Origin: Toxonevra muliebris
Taxonomy: Eukaryota; Arthropoda; Insecta; Diptera; Pallopteridae
Length of the DNA stretch: 64,000 bases
Assembly (NCBI GenBank): GCA_963691655.1
Contig: OY829328.1
Coordinates: 27,547,890 to 27,611,889 of the forward strand
Direction of reading: 5' to 3'
The translations under genes and the position numbers were made by a program. Numbering within the stretch: the first letter of the stretch is position 1; each line of letters starts with the position of its first letter. Of this stretch, positions 26,801 to 35,800 are shown piece after piece. A model generated the notes under the pieces. The model was not told the origin of the DNA. It saw only the letters and a list, made by a program, of their open reading frames with translations, and did no database searches.

Positions 26801-29800
26801 GCAGGGCCAATTTTAGATATATAAGTTATCTTTTTGATATATATATTTATCGAATCGATGCTAGCAGGACAATACAGATTTATTTACCAATTTGTGTGCT
26901 ACACAACTAAATATTTTACATGCCAACTAAATTTCGGTTTTTTAATTTCAAATTTTACATACGTTTAACAATCGATAACACACTAATCAATCGATAACAA
27001 TAAGCAATTCTACACTTTTCAGTACAAGTAAACATAAATGAAGTTATAGTTAGAGTGCAAAACAATTAGATATGGGTTAAAAGATTCGGAACATTTAGAG
27101 GAAAAATTACCTTTTTCTTGAAAATCTGTTATCAATTTTTAAGTTTGGTATTTTTTCATTTGGTTTTTTAGTTAATATTTTCGATTAAAGGTGTATTTTT
27201 GCAGACAGTTATTATTTCATATTTAACAATAATCGGTGCACGAGCATATTTAATTATTTTAAATAATAAGTTTATTGAAAATTTGAGGAATTTAATTAGT
27301 TTTCAGTTTAAGTGCAAATTTTTTACATTTGCATAGTTAGTTTTTGTTTCAGTTCAATTAAAAGTTTAGAAAATACAGTTTAAGTAGTTTCATAAATTAC
27401 ACACACACATTTATATATAATTAGATATATAAGTATATAATTTATAGTCACATATAAAAAGTTAGTCAAAATTAATTCAACAATATTATTAATTAAGATT
27501 TCAGCAGAAAACACACATGAGAAGGAAGACAATAGAAATAACAAACATTTAGTTAAACAATATGCTTAAAATTTATATAGAAGGTAGTTTTTGTTTAGAT
27601 AGTTATAGATAAATTGTTGTGTTTCTTAATATTTCAATACTTTCCTTGAATATAACGTTTATTATATTTATAAATCATATTAATATTATAAATCATAAAA
27701 AAACGCGAACTTTGAAAATTAATTTCCAATAAAGTAGGAAATGCTAGTCCTCGTTAATTGAATTGAATTTGATTCCAATTTGAGACGTTTGACATTCATA
27801 TAGTAATTTATTTTGAAAAAGTATTGAAATATTTTTTATGTTGTATTGAGAGAAATGTAAGTGTATAAAAGTTTGCAAAAATAAAATTTATTATCGTGGA
27901 AGATCAAAAATAGATTTTAACTTTTTATTAGGTTAGGTTGAAGTGGTTGTTCTCTATTGAGAACTTATTTTGAGCATTACTGGGCAGGAGGAATGCGCTG
28001 AGCTACAGCACAGAATATCTGTGTTCCATACGCATTATAATTGAAAAAAAAATAAAATTTTCCACACGACAAGAACTTTCCAAAAAAACTTTGGACCTTT
28101 CCATTCATGTACAAAAATAACTCACACAACATGAATGAATAAGAAAAGCTCGGAAGAATTCCATATTTTTATCACATTTTCCAAAGTTTATTATCAATTA
28201 TATGTACATGCGGCAATTGCCGCCCAAAGCCAAGTACCATGGACGCACCAACTTAAAGATTAGCTAAATTGTAAAAAATTATCTAGCTCACTCATTACAC
28301 TGAAACGATATAGACTGATGCAATTTTATATGCACTGATGCACTATTTTATTATAGGCCAAACTATACTTTTCAGGTGAACTTGATTAATTATTGTTGTT
28401 TTTAGTAATTACGATTTGCTTTCAATTATAAAATTGCTCTGCCACATTTTTGAACATTCAAGAAGCGTTCGAAAAAGTTCGGCATCAAGGGCTGTTATAC
28501 AAATTAAAAAATTTACTTTCAGCTCCATTTTATTTGGTCTTAAAGTCCTATCATTCTATGTCATAGTAAATGATGAAACATCAGCCAAATGTCAAGTGAA
28601 AGCCGGAGTACCACAGGGCAGTATTCTGGGTCCTGCTTTTTATTCGATTTTTACCTGCGACTTGCCTGAAATTGATGGTGTTACTATAGCGACTTATCCA
28701 GACGATACTGCCATTTTAGCGTCAAATTAATCTCCTACAGAAGCTGCTAATCTAGTTCAGAAACAGCTCGACGGCATTCAACAATGGTTACTTCGTGGAT
28801 GAGGGATTGACTGGAGTTTCATCTGCCTCAGGTACGATTCTTAAAAAAAAGTCCAAATGTATTGTCCAAACGGATTCTATTCTTAGGTAGAAAATTGAAT
28901 ACACCAAAAAAAGAAACAAAATTATAGTTTCGGGTCGGTATAAAGAAAGTCCCAGATGGGAAAGAGAAAATTTGTATACATGGTTGGAATCAGCAACCTT
29001 AAGTTATTCTTAAAATTCTACTAAATCTCGACCCATTATAAACCAATCTAAAACCGAAAACTGAATAAATGTATCCTATTGTTATATTTTCCACGTTCCT
29101 TTACCTTGGAAATAGATCATAGAAATTGTGAAATGCTTTGCTACAAGGACAAAAAAAAAAAGAAGCGATACACGAATGAGAAAAAAAAACGCTCCAGCCC
29201 GCGTTTTGGTTCATGTGGAGAATTTTTATTTCCCCCCCTCAAAAATGTTTCCTGTATCCGCCACTGGGGTTATATAGGCCATACTAGTTGGCCAGGTCCT
29301 CTTTGAGGCCAAAAAAAGCATGATTTTCCGGAATTTATCAGGAGGAAAGAATGAATCTATTCTTTATAACTTTGCAATTTTTTTAAACATGTTTTTAGCT
29401 AAACCATTTTTTTTTTTAAAATAATTAAAAAAAATCGTGCTAGGGGCTTTTTTAGCGGGTCTACACGGAAGTTAGCGAATTTACGGGAAATGTATTAATC
29501 TGAATAAATCCTGCTTGAAATATTTAATTTTTTATATACTTATGTAGCTTTCATATAAGCTTATAAAAAGTGGGTAAAAAATTAATATTCAGAAAGATGT
29601 ACGAATTTAAGAAAAAAATTGCTTATTCACTTTTTTTGAGAATTTTTCGCCATTAAAACACTTGTCTTAGGTTATTTCTTAAAAAGTTAGATTAACGTAG
29701 AAGGCAATATTGTTATAAAGTAATAAATGAGGTTTCCTGAAAGTTTTGAAATTGCGGTTTCGAGAGAAACAAGTTTAAAAATTCGGCAAGTGAAAAGTGG

Positions 29801-32800
29801 TTAGTTTGCATTCCATTACCATTTCACTAATTTAAAATGAAGGCTCTGAATACAACCCTAAGCTATTTTCAAGGCCAAAGAAAATATAAACATTATAACC
29901 GAAAAACCCAAAAAAATAATTTGTATTCTTATTACATTCTTTAAAAATGTCTAAATTTATAAACGTAAAGGAGACAAGACGCTTTAAAAAAACCATCTCT
30001 CTTCTATATGAACACGACGATTTTAATTCGTACTTGATCCTTCCAGAATAATTAATTTTGAATGCTATAGAAAACGTGTAACAAATGTAAAAAAGTGAAA
30101 GTGTTTGATTTCTTGTGTGTATATAATGCATGTATAAATATTTTATATACGACTGGGTGTAGTGTTAAATGCAATGACAGTAAATTGTTTTAACGAATAT
30201 CACAGTGCTTAAAAATAAAATTTGAAATAAATAGAATGATACGACATGTATGTATGTAGTACGTATGCATGAGTGTGAATATGTTTTAAATTATTTTTGA
30301 TTATTATTTTTTAAATTTAAATAAAAAAAAGAAACTTAAAAGTAGTGCGCATAAAACACACACGCTCATTTGTTTAATAATAATAATTAGTAATTCATAC
30401 ATTTAAATGCAAAAGCAATTTTCAAGAAAGAAAGCTTTCAACTAACATCAATAGAAATAGTCGAATTTTTACTAACACCAATTAAAAATAATTTTTTGCA
30501 ATTAATTGCTTTAGTTTTTTTAAAGATTTAGATTTTTGTTTATGTTATGTTTATACCAATTAAATATACAATAATATTTCATATATTTTATTGTTGTTGA
30601 TTTATTTCTGTTTGATTTTTTTTGTTATTTTATGTATAATTTTAAAAAATTATTTAATTGCCTTCTTTAAACACCACAAACATACACATGAAAAATTAAA
30701 TAAATACGTCTTCTTCAGAATTTAAAACTAAGTTATTTGATAGATATGAGCTGCGTTGAAATTGTAACATTTGCATGCATTACCTCTTTTTTAGATTTCA
30801 ATTCCTCCGAATTAAAACTGTTGAGCAACAAAGCCAAGAACAAATTAAGCACCATAAAGTTTCCCATTACCAAAGTAGGCAGAAAAATGGCAAAGCATGA
30901 AGAAGCACCTTGCTATAAATATAGAATAACATAATAAATTAAAATTAATATGAAAAACAATAAAAAGAAATAACCAACGCACCTCCGCTTCAGCACGCAT
31001 ACAATCCCAAAGCGGTTCAATCCATTCACCGCATAAAATGCGAAATATCATCATAAATGAGTGAAAAAAATCATTAAAATTCCATCTGTAATTGAGTAAG
31101 CAAAAAATTTCTATATGTTATAAATTTCTTAATTCTTGGCATGTGTTAAATTTACCTTGGCACTGGATCTGGATCGAATTTTTCTTTCGTATAGTCTTTT
31201 GAAAATAGTTGCATACCAATCACAGCAAAAATATAAATTACTATAACTAAAATAAGGGTTAGATTACCCAAAGCACCTATTGTCGATATAATAATGCTAA
31301 GTAAAACTTTCATAGTCGTCCATGATTGTGCTAGTTTCAAAACACGAAGCTAACCAAATTACAAATATAAAACATTAATCAATTAGCATATTTCCACATC
31401 CAATATATTAACCTTATGGCTTACCAATCTTAATCCTCTTAATACGCTTAAACCATCCACTAATTCAAAAATTATATCTAATAAACTGGCTGTTACAATA
31501 ATGAGATCGAAAATATTCCAACCGCATAAAAAAAAATCTTTGGATAATGCCATTAACTTAATAATACACTCAAATGTAAATATCGATGTAAAAACCTAAA
31601 AATACAGAAGAAAATTTTAATTATTACGTTGTTGACCAAATTTCCATACTGTACTAATTTTAATTGCCAATTAAAAATATATTAAATGCCATTGAATTAA
31701 CTTTATTCTAACAAAAGTTCGCTTAGTTAATGATTTGGAAAAATCCAAAGTTAATAGATGACTTGTAATAATATTAAGATATTTCTTTTAAATTTCTGGA
31801 AGATAGGTAAGATCGTAGACGAGAAAAAATAAATTCTCTGATATAAGGCCGGCAGAAATCCCAATTCCAACACTGCAGGAAATTCAATTTGCCATTCTTT
31901 ACAGATTTCGACGTAAACTCAAGTCAGTGTTAGTTTTCCACTGATGCCAAAATACATATGGATTGAATGCGCTATCCATGGTTACTGTTTCCTAGTGGTT
32001 TTAAAGATTCTAGTCCTGACATTTTACAGTTGGGAATGACCCACGCGATGGCCACCTGAAATCTTCTTCCGACAATATAAATGTTGTCCTAGAAAATGAA
32101 AGCTGATAAACAGGGTTTGAATGCCATGGTAGTGCCACCAATAACGAAAACACATCAGGGATACACAAAGAAATCTGATCGATGTGTTCCCTAAATTTTG
32201 AATGACGGTCAAAAAGAAGCAAGTGTTCGTTGATAAAATCATAACAGATGATGAAGATTGTTTCTATAACCATGAACCGAAAACCAAACAGCAGTCCACA
32301 ATATGGAGTATAAAATGTAAAAATCTACCCGTTAAAAAAGCGATTTTGAAAGATGGATTCACCTTAATACTTTCTGTCGTAAGTACCCGGAAATTCTTAT
32401 TTTAAATTTTCCCTCTGAGAATATTTCAAAAAAAAAATTTTCCCAGGTTGGCACAACTGTCAACCACTATTCTGTGAATTTTTATTGCTATGTGTCATTT
32501 AGTTTGGTTACGGCGTCATTAAGAAAAAGTCAACCTTTTGTGTGCGTTGCGATTTTTACTATGGATAAAAATATCGAACAAAGAGTTTGTGTGAAATTTT
32601 GTGTTTCAAACGAAATTTCTTGTGCCAAAACGTTGGAAATGTTGAAAAAAACATTTGGTGATTCAACCATGTCGAAAACTCAAGTTTACGATTGGTATAA
32701 ATCGTTCAAAGAGGGGCGAGAAGAAGTGAACGATTTGCCACGTTCAGGACGGCCTTCGACCTCTTCAACTGAAGAAAACGTCGACAAAATAAAGGAAATG

Positions 32801-35800
32801 GTGCTCGAAAATCGTCATTATAGTTTGCGAGAGATAGCCCAAGAAATGAACATGTCTCATGAGACCGCTCGTCATATTTTGGTTGATGTTTTGGGTATGC
32901 GGAAAGTCTCAGCGCGATTGGTGCCAAAAGATCTGAATTTTCTTCAAAAAGTGAATCGCAGTAAGGTGGCTGAAGACATGCTTGAACGCGTAAATTCCGA
33001 TCCAACGTTCATCGAACGCATCATAACTGGTGACGAGACATGGATTTTCGAGTACGACATGCACACAAGTCAACAATCATCGGAATGGCGCGCCAAAAAT
33101 GAGCCGAAACCGAAATCGCAACGCACACAAAAGGTTGACTTGTTCTTAATGACGCCGTAACCAAACTAAATGACACATAGCAATAAAAATTCACAGAATA
33201 GTGGTTGACAGTTGTGCCAACCTGGGAAAAAATTTTTTTTTAAATATTCTCAGAGGGAAAATTTAAAATGAGAACTTCCGGGAACTTATTTATGTAATGG
33301 AAATTATGTACAGAGGATAAAAATCAAAGATATAAGATACATTTTTTTTCAACCCATTGGTTAGTCCCTCCGTAATGCTATTTATATTTACAAACTTTAA
33401 TCAAAGTTGTTATATATACTGTTTATATATAACTTCAAATAACGAAATTGACATGAACTTAAGTTATGACTTTGAAAAATTAACATCTAGATTTAATTTT
33501 CATAGTCTCCTAAAAAGTGTTTAGAATATCCATTGTAATAACTCAATGCGAATTAATGTTCTTCTAGGTAATTTACATTCAATGGCAATTATATGTTTCT
33601 TTAAATGGCATTGATTTAAACTAAACGACCATGCTTTACTTTAATCTATTGTCAGCTAATTTAAACTTTTGTATATAAAATACTCACTTTATTTCCTATG
33701 TCTAAAGCATTTCGAAAACTCTCACTCATGCCATGATGCTCCATAGCTAAAAATGCTGTATTTAATACTATGCACAAAGTTATTGCTAACTCAAATAGTG
33801 GATCTCGGACCACCTGAAAAAGTATAACAATTAGAATACAAAAGTCTATGGTTATATTATCTCTCCTCTGGCAATATTTACCTTATATAAGCAATTCTGA
33901 ATTTGTAGCCAACCTTCATAGTCTATGCAACAATGTATACATCTATCACAATTTCGGTCAGGAAGATCATCTATAAAAAGTAGAATAAAATTTTAAAATA
34001 ATTTTCTTACTATTTGGATTGCTTAAGTCGAACCAAAAAGCAGCAAGTACTGGTAATGATAATGGATTATTCCATTTGAGTACTATTTACTTACCAATAA
34101 CAACAATTTCCGAAGAAAATTCCTGATGTAACGCATAAATGTTATGCTTCTTAATACGCGCAATATTACCATTGCATTTAATAAGGCGCACCTCACGTGG
34201 CGACAGTGCCAACGTGACCGGTGTTAACTCATTTTGCAATCCCATCGTGGACACGTGTACCATTTCGGTTCCTGTATCTTGTTCCTCATGATCATCGACT
34301 ACACCGGAATCATCTTGTGATGATTCGCGATTGACACCGCTTGAATTGGAACTTGCCTGACGGCTGGTTGGTAATAATTGACCCTTATAATCTGAAGGAT
34401 ATAGCATATTTGGGTTTTTAAAGGAATCTTCTTGAAAGCATATACGCCCTGCTCGTTGCTGTAACTCTTCTTTTGTGGTCAATGGACGCTGTTTCTGTAT
34501 TGGTTGCATCTGTTTTTGTTGTGTTTGTTGGAGTTGAAGTTGCTGCTGTGTGCTTTGTAATGCTAGAACTTTAGGACGTTCTGTATTGCTGTGCCTCGGG
34601 CTTGGACCCGGACTTGGTGTAACAGAACCACTTTTATTCTGAATAAATTAAATTTAAAATTAGACCACAGTTAATAAATAACATGACGTATCTACATTCA
34701 ACTTACTTGATCATTTCCATTGCTATCATTATTGTTGGGACCACCTTTTTCACCTTTAACCTTTTTTCGACGTGTCTTTTTTTTGCTATAGGACGCCAAT
34801 AGAACGCCTTTTCTAGAATCAATTTTCTTTTTGTTATTTTTATTTAATTTTTTAACATTTAAGACGGACGGGTCGAAGCTAAATGTCGAATCATCGCGAT
34901 GATCCAATAAGTCTTTCTTGCGTTCCTATAATTACATTTTACATTAATATTTTACATATTCTTTATTTATTATATACACAAAACTTACTTCATTTGTTAT
35001 TTCGGCTTCTTCCTCATAACTTAATGCTACAACGGCTAACATTAGATTAATTAAATAAAATGAGCCAAAAAACACAACCACTGTAAAAAATGATACACTC
35101 ATGGGCCCCGATGTAGCCAAGACCTAGAAATGTAGATATACATCCAATTCAATTTTGTAATTAACTATTAAGGGGCCGTTCACATATTACGTAATGCAAT
35201 TTTTGACCAATTTTTACCATTCTCCCCCTTTTCACATTTATAGTGACTACAAAGTTTCATTAATTTTTACCCAGCGGTTTAATAGCGGCTGGAAATTTGT
35301 TAAAGTGATATTTCATATGTTTTTTGGCAAATAATTGGTTTCTTGCGAATTTATTTCAAATTATTTCAAATAATTTTTTTCGATGTATTTTTATTAAAAT
35401 TATATGATCCTTATTAATTCTTATTCATTTCGAATGATTTCAAATTGAAAGAACGAAAAAAAGTTTAGATTTTTGGCCAAAAAATTATAAAAAATCACTT
35501 CAAGTAATCGAGTGAAATTATTTTTTTTTTCTAATATATTCTTGCTGAGATAGTAATTTTTAGCTTACATTGAATATATATTAAAAAAAATCTAACGCAA
35601 TTTGGGACAGAGCCAGCTGGACGCCCATATGCCCCCAGGCCCCTACCTACCTACTCCAATGCTCTTTTATACAGAAAAATCAAGATTTTGCCAACAAATT
35701 AAGACCATTAAGAGGGTTTTGGGATGAAGCAATGTTAGCAGACTACGTATGGTTCTGCACGAAAGCAACCGAAGACAAAACAAGAGTCACTACTATTTCT

